Positions 26,093-34,607 of a DNA stretch of 64,000 nucleotides are shown here, piece after piece (the first letter of the stretch is position 1; each line of letters opens with the position of its first letter). The DNA comes from Vibrio rhizosphaerae (GTDB lineage Bacteria; Pseudomonadota; Gammaproteobacteria; Enterobacterales; Vibrionaceae): NCBI RefSeq assembly GCF_024347095.1, contig NZ_AP024904.1, forward strand, positions 930,001-994,000, given 5' to 3'. Position numbers and translations under genes: made by a program. Below the pieces are notes generated by a model. That model saw only the letters and a program-made list of their open reading frames with translations, made no database searches and was not told the origin of the DNA.

Positions 26093-27574
26093 GTGAAAAA
26101 CACTCATATTTTATTAGCCAGTGGACTGATGGCGTCACTTGTCGGTTGTGCATCAACGAGTGATACATCTCAAGTCAATACACCGCAAAAAAACGATGCT
26201 TGGTTTGTTCAGGCTCAACAACAGATTGCGAAAGCAAAAGCGAATCAACCGATTAATAAACCTGCTAAAAATGTCATTCTGTTTGTCGGTGACGGCATGA
26301 GTGTTGGGACTATCACTGCTGCTCGAATTTATGAAGGACAGCGTCGAGGAATGCTGGGTGAAGAGTATCAACTCGCTATGGAGCAGCTTCCTTATGTCGC
26401 CCTTTCTAAGACTTATAATACCGATGCCCAAACGCCAGATTCAGCGGGTACAGCAAGCGCGATGGTTACTGGCGTGAAAACCAAACAAGGCGTGATCAGC
26501 ATCGATGATCACGTTCAAAGGGGTTTCTGTAATACCCAAATCGGTCACGAAGCTAAGACAGCCTGGGAAATGGCTGCCGAGAAAGGTTTGTCCGTCGGTG
26601 TCGTTTCAACGGCGCGTATTACACACGCAACGCCAGCAACGACGTATGCTCATTCAGCTGATCGTAACTGGGAAAACGATACGAAACTCCCAAACATCGC
26701 TAAAAACCAAGGTTGTATTGACATTGCGCAACAATTGATCAATTTCAACGGTGGTAAAGGGATGGATGTTGTTTTCGGTGGTGGACGTCGTGAGTTCTTA
26801 CCCGTAACAACCGTTGATCCAGAGGGTAAAAAAGGCAAACGTAAAGATGGTCGTAACCTGATTTCTGAATGGCAGGCAAAACACCCGAATGCACAGTACG
26901 TTTACGATAAAACCGGATTTGATGCGCTGAATGGCAATACCAAACAAGCATTTGGTCTGTTTGAAAGTAGCCATATGAAATATGAAGCGGATCGCAGAGA
27001 CGGTGAACCATCTGTGGCAGAAATGACAGCCAAAGCGATTGATATTCTGTCCAAAAATAAAGACGGCTATCTGCTGATGGTTGAAGCCGGACGTATCGAC
27101 CACGCTCATCATGACGGCAACGCAGCCCGTGCATTGATTGATACCGTTGCATATGATGATGCGATCAAAGCTGCATTAGACAAGACCAATCCAGAAGACA
27201 CGCTCATCATTGTCACTGCAGACCACGCGCACACCTTGATTTCGAACGGTTATGCCGACCGTGGTAACCCGATTCTCGGTCTGTCAAAGAAAAATGGCCA
27301 GTACAACGTAGATGATTATGGTAAACGCTATACCACACTGTCATATGGGAATGGCCCTGGTGCGGTTAAAGGTGCACGCTCTAACCCAACAGAAAAAGAA
27401 GTGATGGATCTAGATTACAGACAGCAATCACTAGTGAAACTGTCCTCTGAAACACACTCAGGTGAAGATGTTGCTATTTTTGCCCGCGGGCCTGAAGCCT
27501 ATCTTTTCCAAGGTGCCGTAGAGCAAAATTATATCTTCCATGTAATGAATGAAGCTCTGGGTTTAACCAAGTAA
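26093..27574 (+). CDS. phoA: PhoA-type alkaline phosphatase, predicted lipoprotein
   Basis: A 494-residue alkaline phosphatase. Landmarks are ILFVGDGMSVGT (metal Asp), the nucleophile in TPDSAGTASAMVTG, THATPATTYAHSADRNWE, VEAGRIDHAHHDGNA and TADHAHTL with its metal ligands, and ETHSGEDVAIFARGP. The start is GTG with GGAG seven bases upstream; the protein then begins with a lipoprotein signal ending LVGC-AS, so it should be anchored to a membrane facing the periplasm instead of being freely soluble as in E. coli. It releases phosphate from organic esters under phosphate limitation. Confidence 0.93.
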   Translation: MKNTHILLASGLMASLVGCASTSDTSQVNTPQKNDAWFVQAQQQIAKAKANQPINKPAKNVILFVGDGMSVGTITAARIYEGQRRGMLGEEYQLAMEQLPYVALSKTYNTDAQTPDSAGTASAMVTGVKTKQGVISIDDHVQRGFCNTQIGHEAKTAWEMAAEKGLSVGVVSTARITHATPATTYAHSADRNWENDTKLPNIAKNQGCIDIAQQLINFNGGKGMDVVFGGGRREFLPVTTVDPEGKKGKRKDGRNLISEWQAKHPNAQYVYDKTGFDALNGNTKQAFGLFESSHMKYEADRRDGEPSVAEMTAKAIDILSKNKDGYLLMVEAGRIDHAHHDGNAARALIDTVAYDDAIKAALDKTNPEDTLIIVTADHAHTLISNGYADRGNPILGLSKKNGQYNVDDYGKRYTTLSYGNGPGAVKGARSNPTEKEVMDLDYRQQSLVKLSSETHSGEDVAIFARGPEAYLFQGAVEQNYIFHVMNEALGLTK

Positions 27575-27648
27575 CTAGGTTGTGACGGCCATAGTGTATA
27601 CGTCTGTATGTATAATGAATGTGGCACGAAAGTAAAAAAGGCAACCAT

Positions 27649-27678
27649 AAAAAACCATGCTTAGGCATGGTTTTTTTG
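27649..27678 (+). terminator. Rho-independent terminator of phoA
   Basis: AAAACCATGC and GCATGGTTTT form a stem with a TTAG loop and a run of seven T, about 75 bases past the phoA stop. Confidence 0.88.
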
Positions 27679-27852
27679 TTATTTGGACAGATACTTTAAG
27701 AAATGCACTTTTATCCGGACACTCGCAATATGCGTATGGTTTATTTGGACACACACTTTAAAGAATGCTTTTATCTGGACACATACAATATGGATGTACA
27801 AAACATGCATACCAAAAACGGATCTTATTGGAGAGACGGCTGTCCAAATAGA
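27679..27852. repeat. Tandem ~60-bp repeat with GGACA motifs, downstream flank of the transposase gene
   Basis: Two units start at 27679 and 27741. Each opens TTATTTGGACA and carries a second GGACA word (TCCGGACAC or TCTGGACAC) about 35 bases on, and they match over most of their length. An inverted copy, TGTCCAAATA, follows at 27841. The GGACACACAC word is the complement-like partner of GTGTCTGTCC seen elsewhere. This lies between phoA and the transposase stop. Confidence 0.75.
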
Positions 27853-27974
27853 AAGAACAAGCCAAAGCTGTAATACTGCGTGGGTATATCAGAGTATTTT
27901 CAAAAAAAAATCAATATGTCACATATATCTCTGAGTATATCTGTTAGATGATTTGAAGTTTATCCGGTAGGAGA

Positions 27975-28931
27975 TTAAATCGATAATCCATGAATTCGTT
28001 GTTTGTTTAATTTGATTTTTACTGAATGTAATTGCTCCGATGTGCCAATCCAAAGACAACGTTTTTGTTTCAGTCGAGAACACAACTCAAGACTTTCCTT
28101 CTGCCCCAAAGATAAACGAATCAAAATTGCAGGCTGATGACGATCAATATAACCCGTTTTTCCCTCCCGCATCTGCCGTCCAACCCAATCCACCCATTCA
28201 AGGTAATCAAGTAAACGAAACGGAATCGTATCTGATTTGTCCAGATTTATGTCCCTGGCAAACGGTAGAAGTCCTTGTGGCTTAGATTGACAATGTGCGA
28301 GCGAATCAAAACGTCTTTTGATCGAAGTATATTGTGAAGTTTCTGGTGTCGGTGAGATACCAGCCCGAACCGGATTTAAATCCGTATACGCCATGGCAGC
28401 TAACAGTGCCTTTTCATCCAGTAAAGCCTGTGATTTAAATCGCCCCTCCCAAAAATGGCCACCACACTGATCCTCTTTGTTTGCTTGCCTGGCAATACTA
28501 AAATTGAGCTCTTTCATAAACCAGCTCAGAGAGTACAGGCGCTCCCGCCAGAGATGAATTATTTTTCTACATATCGATATATCAGCCGTTGATGCCTGCC
28601 CTTGCAAGTAACGCAAAATCTGTGGCGGTAATAGATGTTCCTTCGCCCAACGTTCAATAACAGCTTGATCTGAAAGCTGCTCAGCTTTTTCTTGATTAAT
28701 ATGAACAACCAAATGATAGTGATTATTCATCACTGCGTAGGCGCAGATGCCAATACAGTAGACTTTAGCCAAGGCCAGAATACGTTGTTCTACCCAATGA
28801 CGACGGTGCTCGTAAGACTGTCCGGTGAGTGGGTCTTGCCCACACAGAAAAGCACGTCTGACACAGCGGGATACACAGTGGTAGTAAGCAGTAGTATTGA
28901 GAGAAACAAGTTGCGCTCTGGCGATTGTCAT
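27975..28931 (-). CDS. REP-associated tyrosine transposase (RAYT, Y1_Tnp family)
   Basis: A 318-residue Y1/HUH transposase-like protein. It begins MTIARAQLV and YYHCVSRCVRRAFL, has the HUH motif in AYAVMNNHYHLVVH, and GHFWEGRFKSQALLDEKALLAAMAYTDLNPVRAGI, typical of stand-alone RAYT proteins. Such proteins are not within an insertion sequence; they spread short palindromic repeats around the genome. GGACA/TGTCC repeats lie on both sides of the gene and in many other gaps here, and are its probable substrates. The ATG used is seven codons inside an open frame that could start at TTG. Confidence 0.85.
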   Translation of the reverse strand: MTIARAQLVSLNTTAYYHCVSRCVRRAFLCGQDPLTGQSYEHRRHWVEQRILALAKVYCIGICAYAVMNNHYHLVVHINQEKAEQLSDQAVIERWAKEHLLPPQILRYLQGQASTADISICRKIIHLWRERLYSLSWFMKELNFSIARQANKEDQCGGHFWEGRFKSQALLDEKALLAAMAYTDLNPVRAGISPTPETSQYTSIKRRFDSLAHCQSKPQGLLPFARDINLDKSDTIPFRLLDYLEWVDWVGRQMREGKTGYIDRHQPAILIRLSLGQKESLELCSRLKQKRCLWIGTSEQLHSVKIKLNKQRIHGLSI

Positions 28932-29125
28932 CAGAAAAATCCATGTGGACAAGTGAGTTCACAAAAGTATTTCAAATCATAAAGTTAAGATAAATAGGGA
29001 ATATTGTATGATACGTATCATGTAGTAATTTCTATGTAACTGTTATGTCGCTCAAGAATGACATACGCCGCTTATTTTAAGGCGTCTGCCCCTGTTCCAC
29101 ATCCAAGTCCGTCGCTGCGCCTAAA

Positions 29126-29247
29126 GTGTCTGTCCTCAGAACCACAGAACCACAGAACAAAAAAACCATGCCGGATATAAAATCTGCAGCATGGTTTTTA
29201 TTTTATATAGCGTCTGTCCTCGGTACACCGGGCTAAAACATCTGTCC
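29126..29247. repeat. Three TCTGTCC repeats, upstream flank of the transposase gene
   Basis: GTGTCTGTCC (29126), CGTCTGTCC (29211) and CATCTGTCC (29239) all point the same way, opposite to the GGACA copies on the other side of the transposase gene. A degenerate TCTGCCCC lies further left near 29085. The rest of the 329-base gap holds only a terminator. Confidence 0.65.
29158..29200 (-). terminator. Terminator of the EamA transporter gene
   Basis: AAAAACCATGC and GCATGGTTTTT form an 11-bp stem with a 17-base loop, followed on the minus strand by seven T. It uses the same stem as the phoA terminator. Confidence 0.75.
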
Positions 29248-29260
29248 CTGGTAAACCAAA

Positions 29261-30235
29261 TCAGGCCGTAGATGGCTCCGTCACCTCACTGGTCGTCACT
29301 TTCTCACGACGCTTAACATTAACAAGCTGGACACTAATCGCGGCAAATACGACTAATCCCATACCACACAAACTCAACCAATCCGCTTGTGCTGCCTTTA
29401 TCACGTCTGTCCACCATCCCATGGCAACACATAATTCAGTTAGCAAAAAGGCCATCACGGGAGTGACAGCAATAACAGAACTCACTTGTACCGTTTTCCA
29501 ATAGGTCAGCGATTTAGCAAAAGCCCCATAAGCCACGACAGTATTCAGGCAACAAAACAGAGCGATTAACCACTCTTCCAGTGACATTTTCAGTAAATCA
29601 GCCGGAGATGTCAGGGGTAACATGACAACCATCGCCATAAGATAAATCCCCAACAATATGTTGGAAGAATCGAGGTATTTAAAGAGGGATTTCTGTACCA
29701 GTGCGTAAAAACTCCATGTCAGTGCAGACACGAATATAATGCTCAGGCCTGTCAGCAAAGCGACCGTTTCAGTTTCACTCCCACTACGCAGCACCGGATG
29801 GAAAAAGGTCAACAGCCCAGCGAACAATAATGCAAAACATCCCCATTGCTGCCATGAAATGTATTCTTTAAAAAAGACCGCTCCTCCAATTGCCAAAAAC
29901 AAAGGCGCCATTTGCATACTTAATTGGGAGGCTCCCGGAGTCAGATAAACCAAACTCCATGCATAGCAGGTGTAATTAATCATTAATAACACGCCTGCCA
30001 GCCCCAAACGCAGCCATTCTGAACGTCTTAACTGCCGATACTGAACCAAGCGATTGTTTCGCTTTTGCCATAACCAAACGATGACACCGGCAACCGTAAA
30101 GCGTAACCATGTAAGCGTCACCGGATCAGCAAAATCATTTGATAATTTCAATGCTATCGCAATCATCCCCCACGAGATCATGGTGGTACAACTCAATAAC
30201 AGCCCATATATAAAGTTACGTGATATATTCACCAC
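29261..30235 (-). CDS. EamA/DMT-family transporter
   Basis: A 324-residue inner-membrane protein with ten predicted helices in two EamA repeats; WLRFTVAGVIVWLW and PGASQLSMQMAPLFLAIGGAVFF lie in the first, AALTWSFYALVQKSL and YGAFAKSLTYWKTVQVSSVIAVTPVMAFLLTEL in the second. Such proteins usually export amino acids or small metabolites. The start is GTG with GGGGATGA just upstream. It is divergent from a LysR regulator across about 110 bases, which suggests control by that regulator. Substrate unknown. Confidence 0.85.
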   Translation of the reverse strand: MVNISRNFIYGLLLSCTTMISWGMIAIALKLSNDFADPVTLTWLRFTVAGVIVWLWQKRNNRLVQYRQLRRSEWLRLGLAGVLLMINYTCYAWSLVYLTPGASQLSMQMAPLFLAIGGAVFFKEYISWQQWGCFALLFAGLLTFFHPVLRSGSETETVALLTGLSIIFVSALTWSFYALVQKSLFKYLDSSNILLGIYLMAMVVMLPLTSPADLLKMSLEEWLIALFCCLNTVVAYGAFAKSLTYWKTVQVSSVIAVTPVMAFLLTELCVAMGWWTDVIKAAQADWLSLCGMGLVVFAAISVQLVNVKRREKVTTSEVTEPSTA

Positions 30236-30345
30236 TCATCCCCTTGAGAGAAAAAATACGCATCCTCCCTATATGATGCGGTTCTCTTTGCAAACAATCC
30301 AATGCATAATGTTTCTAACAATTATGCAAGAAACGGGATAAATGG

Positions 30346-31284
30346 ATGCTATCGTCAGAGCTACAGCATGTAGATATGAAATCATTAATGGGATTACTCT
30401 ATCTGCTGGAAGAACGCAACGTCAGTAAAGCCGCCAACCGGCTATTTTTAAGTCAGTCTGCGATGAGTCGACTGTTACAACGCTTGCGTGACGCCTTTGA
30501 CGATCCACTGTTTATTAGAACCTCAAAAGGTATGGTTCCGACCGCAAAAGCCGCAGTTCTTGAATATCCCATTCGACAGATGGTTGAGCAAATGGCAGGG
30601 CTCAACTCGACCCGAAGTTTTTCTCCGGCCCAAAGTGAACGCTCATTTCGCTTGCAGACAACTCACTATCAGGCTCAAGCTTATGTCCCTTACATCGCTT
30701 CTCGGTTTTATCAAGATGCACCACATGCTTCACTCGAAACCAGCACCATCACAGAAAGCAGTTTGATCCATTCAACCCAGCATCATATTGATGTCGTGCT
30801 CGTGAGCAATTACATTCAGGTACCAAACTCATTTGAACGATGCCTGCTTGGACGGGAGAAGTTCGGTTGTATTATGTCCAAAAATCATCCGCTGGCGAAG
30901 AAAGACCAAATCACATTGGATGACTATATTCGACATAACCATATTCTGGTGAGTATGGGAGGTACATCCCGGAATTTTATTAATGATGCACTGAAAGAAC
31001 AGGTCAGAGAGCGGCGATTTTCTTTCCGAACGCCTTATTTTCTTGCTGCCTTAGCAACTGTAGGACAGACCGATTTACTGCTGAGCTCCAGCCGTTTGCT
31101 GGCCGAACGATTCCAGAAACAGTTCGGCCTGACCATCCGGGATCTCCCCTTCCCTTTCCCTGATCCGGAATATTATCTCTGCTGGCCTAAAGCGCTGACA
31201 GAGGATCCCGGGAGTCAATGGTTTCGCTCACTTTGCCGTAAAATGATTCTCGAGATGATTCCTTATCCAGAGCATAATCACTAA
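30346..31284 (+). CDS. LysR-type transcriptional regulator
   Basis: A 312-residue regulator. The N-terminal helix-turn-helix reads LLYLLEERNVSKAANRLFLSQSAMSRLLQRLRDAFDDPLFIR in outline, followed by a periplasmic-binding-like effector domain from about residue 95 (RSFRLQTTHYQ). The effector is unknown. It faces the EamA exporter gene across a short shared promoter region, the standard arrangement for a LysR protein and its target. Confidence 0.9.
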   Translation: MLSSELQHVDMKSLMGLLYLLEERNVSKAANRLFLSQSAMSRLLQRLRDAFDDPLFIRTSKGMVPTAKAAVLEYPIRQMVEQMAGLNSTRSFSPAQSERSFRLQTTHYQAQAYVPYIASRFYQDAPHASLETSTITESSLIHSTQHHIDVVLVSNYIQVPNSFERCLLGREKFGCIMSKNHPLAKKDQITLDDYIRHNHILVSMGGTSRNFINDALKEQVRERRFSFRTPYFLAALATVGQTDLLLSSSRLLAERFQKQFGLTIRDLPFPFPDPEYYLCWPKALTEDPGSQWFRSLCRKMILEMIPYPEHNH

Positions 31285-31301
31285 TATCTGAATCGGACCA
31301 C

Positions 31302-31745
31302 TTAACGCTCGTCTTTCGGTGAATCCATTACCACCATAGTCGTGATGGAATTCACATGTGCACATTCCCCTAAAACTTCAGAGTGAAAGCGCTTATAAGA
31401 CAGTAAATCCTTGGTCTCAACCCGAAGTAAGTACTCATTGTCACCTGTAATGTTATGACACTCAGTCACCTCTGGAGCAAACTGTACATCCGCTTCAAAT
31501 GCCAGTTGAGCGCTTTTACTATGATCCGATAACCCAATAGAAACATAAGCAACAAAACCAATCTCTAATTTATGCTTATCTATGACCGCTCGGTAACCTT
31601 TAATCGTGCCATTGCGTTCCAGCTCCTGAACTCTTCGTAATGTTGCCGAAGGCGATAAACCAACTCGCTCAGCAAGTTCAACATTCGAGATTCGTCCAAA
31701 ACGAGCCAACTCTTGCAATATTTTTTCGTCAAATCGATCCATCAT
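31302..31745 (-). CDS. Lrp/AsnC family transcriptional regulator
   Basis: A 147-residue regulator: FDEKILQELARFGRISNVELAERVGLSPSA is the DNA-binding domain in outline and the C-terminal half is the RAM ligand domain (YVSIGLSDH, CHNITGDNEYLLRVE). Members sense amino acids. It converges on the LysR gene 17 bases away. Its target is not evident, though the EamA exporter nearby is a candidate. Confidence 0.9.
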   Translation of the reverse strand: MMDRFDEKILQELARFGRISNVELAERVGLSPSATLRRVQELERNGTIKGYRAVIDKHKLEIGFVAYVSIGLSDHSKSAQLAFEADVQFAPEVTECHNITGDNEYLLRVETKDLLSYKRFHSEVLGECAHVNSITTMVVMDSPKDER

Positions 31746-31892
31746 TTCACGCTTTGTGTTTAAGAGCAGTCCTCAAGGTATAGTAACGACGGCGGTTATA
31801 ATGTAAACCCGTTTCTTTATCGCTTCTGCCCCTACTGCCGCTAACAGGACATTCACCTTAACAGGTCGCTCGGTTCTGTGATTCCCCGGCAA

Positions 31893-32096
31893 GGACAGGC
31901 ATCTAATAAGGACAGTCAGTTTTAGTCCGTCAACTTTATTGCCTTCAAAGTGACTGTCCTTATTATAAAATCAGATTGGTACTTGTATGATCACAAAGGA
32001 TCACAAAGCGACTGTCCTTGCACCAAAACTCAGTAGCTGCCCTGCAAATCAAAAACCGACTGTCCCCATAGTCTGTCCCCATCATCTGTCCCCGGC
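31893..32096. repeat. Cluster of GGACAG/CTGTCC repeats with a perfect 14-bp inverted repeat
   Basis: AATAAGGACAGTCA (31905-31918) and TGACTGTCCTTATT (31951-31964) are exact reverse complements separated by 32 bases. Single copies follow: CGACTGTCC (32009 and 32057), TCTGTCCCC at about 32072 and 32086. A 10-bp direct repeat GATCACAAAG stands at 31990-32008. The 590-base gap between lrp and mesX holds no gene; the mesX promoter must be in its last 230 bases. Confidence 0.7.
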
Positions 32097-32336
32097 TATT
32101 CATGAATTTTTCTCATGTTGCATGTGAATTAAAATGAATTTTAATCAACTAACAAACCAAGTATAAAAATAAACAGCGCTTCACGTTAAATAAATGACTG
32201 TCGGATTGGATCCAGACGATTCTGAAAAATAGCAAAATACAGTGGAGTCACGAATGGGAAACTAAAAACATAACTATCCCCATCAAAAGAGTCGCAAATA
32301 AGTTCAGCTTTTTAAGGAAATAGGATAACGCTCACC

Positions 32337-33311
32337 ATGAACGACAATTTTACATTTGCAATTAAAAGCATTTGTTTTGATGAAAATTATCAACCATCAG
32401 ACAATACGCGTATCACGACTAACTTTGCCAATTTAGCTCGGGGGGAGAGTCGCCAAGAGAATCTGCGTAATACCCTGAGAATGATTGATAATCGTTTCAA
32501 CGCATTAGCACATTGGGATAACCCAAAAGGTGAGCGCTACTCTGTCGAGCTTGAAATCATCTCGATTGACATGGATATTCAAGGCAATGGCCAGGTATTT
32601 CCATCGATTGAAGTTCTGAAAACCAACATTGTTGATCACAAAACCAACCAACGTATTGACGGTATTGTCGGGAATAATTTCTCTTCTTATGTGCGAGATT
32701 ACGATTTTAGTGTGCTCTTGTTAGAGCATAACAAGAATCAGCCTCAATTCAGTATTCCCAAAAACTTTGGAGATCTGCATGGCAAACTGTTTCAGTCTTT
32801 CGTCAATTCAGACATATACAAACAACATTTCAAAAAGCGTCCTGTCATCTGTCTGAGTGTCTCAGATAATAAGGTCTACCATCGCACAGGCAATCAGCAT
32901 CCTATTTTAGGATTTGAATATCAGCCGAATGAGTCATCTTTGACGGAGCAATACTTCAAAAAAATGGGGTTGCAGGTTCGCTACTTTATGCCACCCAATA
33001 GTGCAGCACCACTGGCATTCTATTTCTTTGGTGACTTGTTAAATGATTACTCAAATCTTGAGCTCATCAGTACCATTAGCACCATGGAGACGTTCCAAAA
33101 GATTTACCGGCCAGAAATCTATAATGCCAACGCGATTGCAGGTGTCTCTTATCAGCCGAATCTGAAGAACCGTGATCATTCATTCACTCGAATTGTTTAT
33201 GACCGTGAAGAACGCAGTCAACTCGCGATTGAACAGGGGAAATTTGCTGAAGAGCACTTCATCAAGCCCTATCAGGCGATACTTGAACAATGGACAGCAG
33301 CTTACGCTTAA
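32337..33311 (+). CDS. mesX: MesX, DUF1852 partner of methionine synthase MesD
   Basis: A 324-residue soluble protein of family DUF1852, with TRITTNFANLARGESRQENLRNTLRMID near its N-terminus in outline and an LLNDYSNLELISTISTMETFQKIYRPEIYNANA-like stretch near the end. DUF1852 proteins accompany MesD-type methionine synthases and are needed for their activity in Acinetobacter; that system depends on oxygen and not on methyl-folate. The next gene here is mesD, 31 bases on. AGGATAACG precedes the ATG. The chemistry of MesX is not established. Confidence 0.82.
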   Translation: MNDNFTFAIKSICFDENYQPSDNTRITTNFANLARGESRQENLRNTLRMIDNRFNALAHWDNPKGERYSVELEIISIDMDIQGNGQVFPSIEVLKTNIVDHKTNQRIDGIVGNNFSSYVRDYDFSVLLLEHNKNQPQFSIPKNFGDLHGKLFQSFVNSDIYKQHFKKRPVICLSVSDNKVYHRTGNQHPILGFEYQPNESSLTEQYFKKMGLQVRYFMPPNSAAPLAFYFFGDLLNDYSNLELISTISTMETFQKIYRPEIYNANAIAGVSYQPNLKNRDHSFTRIVYDREERSQLAIEQGKFAEEHFIKPYQAILEQWTAAYA

Positions 33312-33342
33312 TCAATCACGAGCACGAATGGCAGAATTAACG

Positions 33343-34371
33343 ATGAAAAAATTATTACCGACTTCAACAGCAGGCAGCCTACCGAAACCTTCTTGGCTGG
33401 CACAACCGGAAACGCTTTGGTCACCTTGGAAACTAGAAGGGGCAGAACTCACTGACGGCAAACAGGATGCATTACGTCTGTCCTTACACGAACAACAACT
33501 GGCTGGGGTCGATATTGTCAGTGATGGTGAACAAACACGCCAACACTTTGTGACCACCTTCATTGAACACCTTGATGGGGTTGATTTCGAAAATCGTAAG
33601 ACAGTGAAGATTCGTAATCGCTACGAAGCAAATGTTCCAACGGTGGTCGGCCCGGTAAGCCGCACAAAACCTGTCTTTGTCGAAGATGCGAAGTTTCTGC
33701 GTCAGCAAACAAAACAGCCGATTAAATGGGCGCTACCCGGGCCGATGACGATGATCGATACCCTTTATGATGACCACTATAAAAGCCGTGAAAAACTGGC
33801 TTGGGAATTTGCCAAGATACTGAATCAAGAAGCAAAAGAACTAGAAGCAGCCGGCGTCGATATTATCCAGTTTGATGAGCCTGCTTTTAATGTGTTCTTC
33901 GATGAAGTGAACGACTGGGGAATTGCCTGTTTAGAAAAAGCTATCGAAGGGCTCAAGTGTGAGACGGCGGTCCATATTTGCTATGGTTACGGCATCAAAG
34001 CGAATACCGATTGGAAAAAAACATTAGGCTCTGAGTGGCGACAGTACGAGGAGATATTCCCTAAACTACAGCAATCGAATATCGATATTATCTCACTTGA
34101 GTGCCACAACTCCCACGTCCCGATTGAATTACTTGAACTGATTCGAGGCAAAAAAGTGATGGTCGGTGCGATTGATGTCGCAACCAATACAATTGAGACA
34201 CCCGAAGAAGTCGCCAATACTCTGCGCGAAGCACTGAAATATGTCGATGCAGATAAACTCTACCCTTGCACCAACTGTGGTATGGCACCGTTGCCCCGTG
34301 AAGTTTCCACGGCAAAATTGAATGCTCTCAGTGCAGGTGCGGCAATCATCCGGAAAGAACTTTCGGCTTAA
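33343..34371 (+). CDS. mesD: Folate-independent methionine synthase, MetE C-terminal-like (MesD)
   Basis: A 342-residue protein matching only the catalytic C-terminal half of cobalamin-independent methionine synthase. It begins LLPTSTAGSLPKPSWL; zinc-site regions are HICYGYG and YPCTNCGMAPLPR, with VDIIQFDEPAF and IDIISLECHNSHVP between. With MesX it is expected to methylate homocysteine using a methyl donor other than folate. The frame is open back into mesX; I start at MKKLLPTS, with MAELTMKK five codons earlier as the alternative. Neither start has a strong Shine-Dalgarno sequence. Confidence 0.85.
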   Translation: MKKLLPTSTAGSLPKPSWLAQPETLWSPWKLEGAELTDGKQDALRLSLHEQQLAGVDIVSDGEQTRQHFVTTFIEHLDGVDFENRKTVKIRNRYEANVPTVVGPVSRTKPVFVEDAKFLRQQTKQPIKWALPGPMTMIDTLYDDHYKSREKLAWEFAKILNQEAKELEAAGVDIIQFDEPAFNVFFDEVNDWGIACLEKAIEGLKCETAVHICYGYGIKANTDWKKTLGSEWRQYEEIFPKLQQSNIDIISLECHNSHVPIELLELIRGKKVMVGAIDVATNTIETPEEVANTLREALKYVDADKLYPCTNCGMAPLPREVSTAKLNALSAGAAIIRKELSA

Positions 34372-34465
34372 AGCGGCTACGAGTACATCAAGAAATCACA
34401 TACAAACAAAATGAAGCCAAACGCTGCTCATAACGTACGACCACACTGTTCCGCGTGCACAAAAC

Positions 34466-34489
34466 AACGGTTGCGCTCTTGCAACCGTT
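34466..34489. terminator. Hairpin between mesD and the DUF1826 gene
   Basis: AACGGTTGC and GCAACCGTT make a 9-bp stem with a 6-base loop, between convergent genes. T-rich sequence lies on both sides, so it may stop transcription either way. Confidence 0.6.
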
Positions 34490-34518
34490 GATATTCTCTT
34501 CCTTACCCGAATTTGTAT

Positions 34519-34561
34519 GGACACACACTTTTGCTCGTAGCAGATATTGAAGTGTCTGTCC
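34519..34561. repeat. GGACACACAC...GTGTCTGTCC repeat element
   Basis: GGACACACAC (34519-34528) and GTGTCTGTCC (34552-34561) are near-perfect inverted arms 23 bases apart. The left arm continues TTTTGCTC, as in the element at 36.65 kb. A complete-looking unit of the dispersed family. Confidence 0.65.
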
Positions 34562-34607
34562 CTGTTAGCTTCCCTGTTAGCTGGTCTCAAGATCGCTGTA
34601 AACGCTC

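Noticed and set aside
28040..28285. 81-codon plus-strand frame
   Set aside because: Antisense to the transposase gene, which has clear family motifs.
32161..32230. Possible MetJ boxes before mesX (AGACGATT-like)
   Set aside because: Only isolated partial matches to AGACGTCT, no tandem pair, so no call was made.
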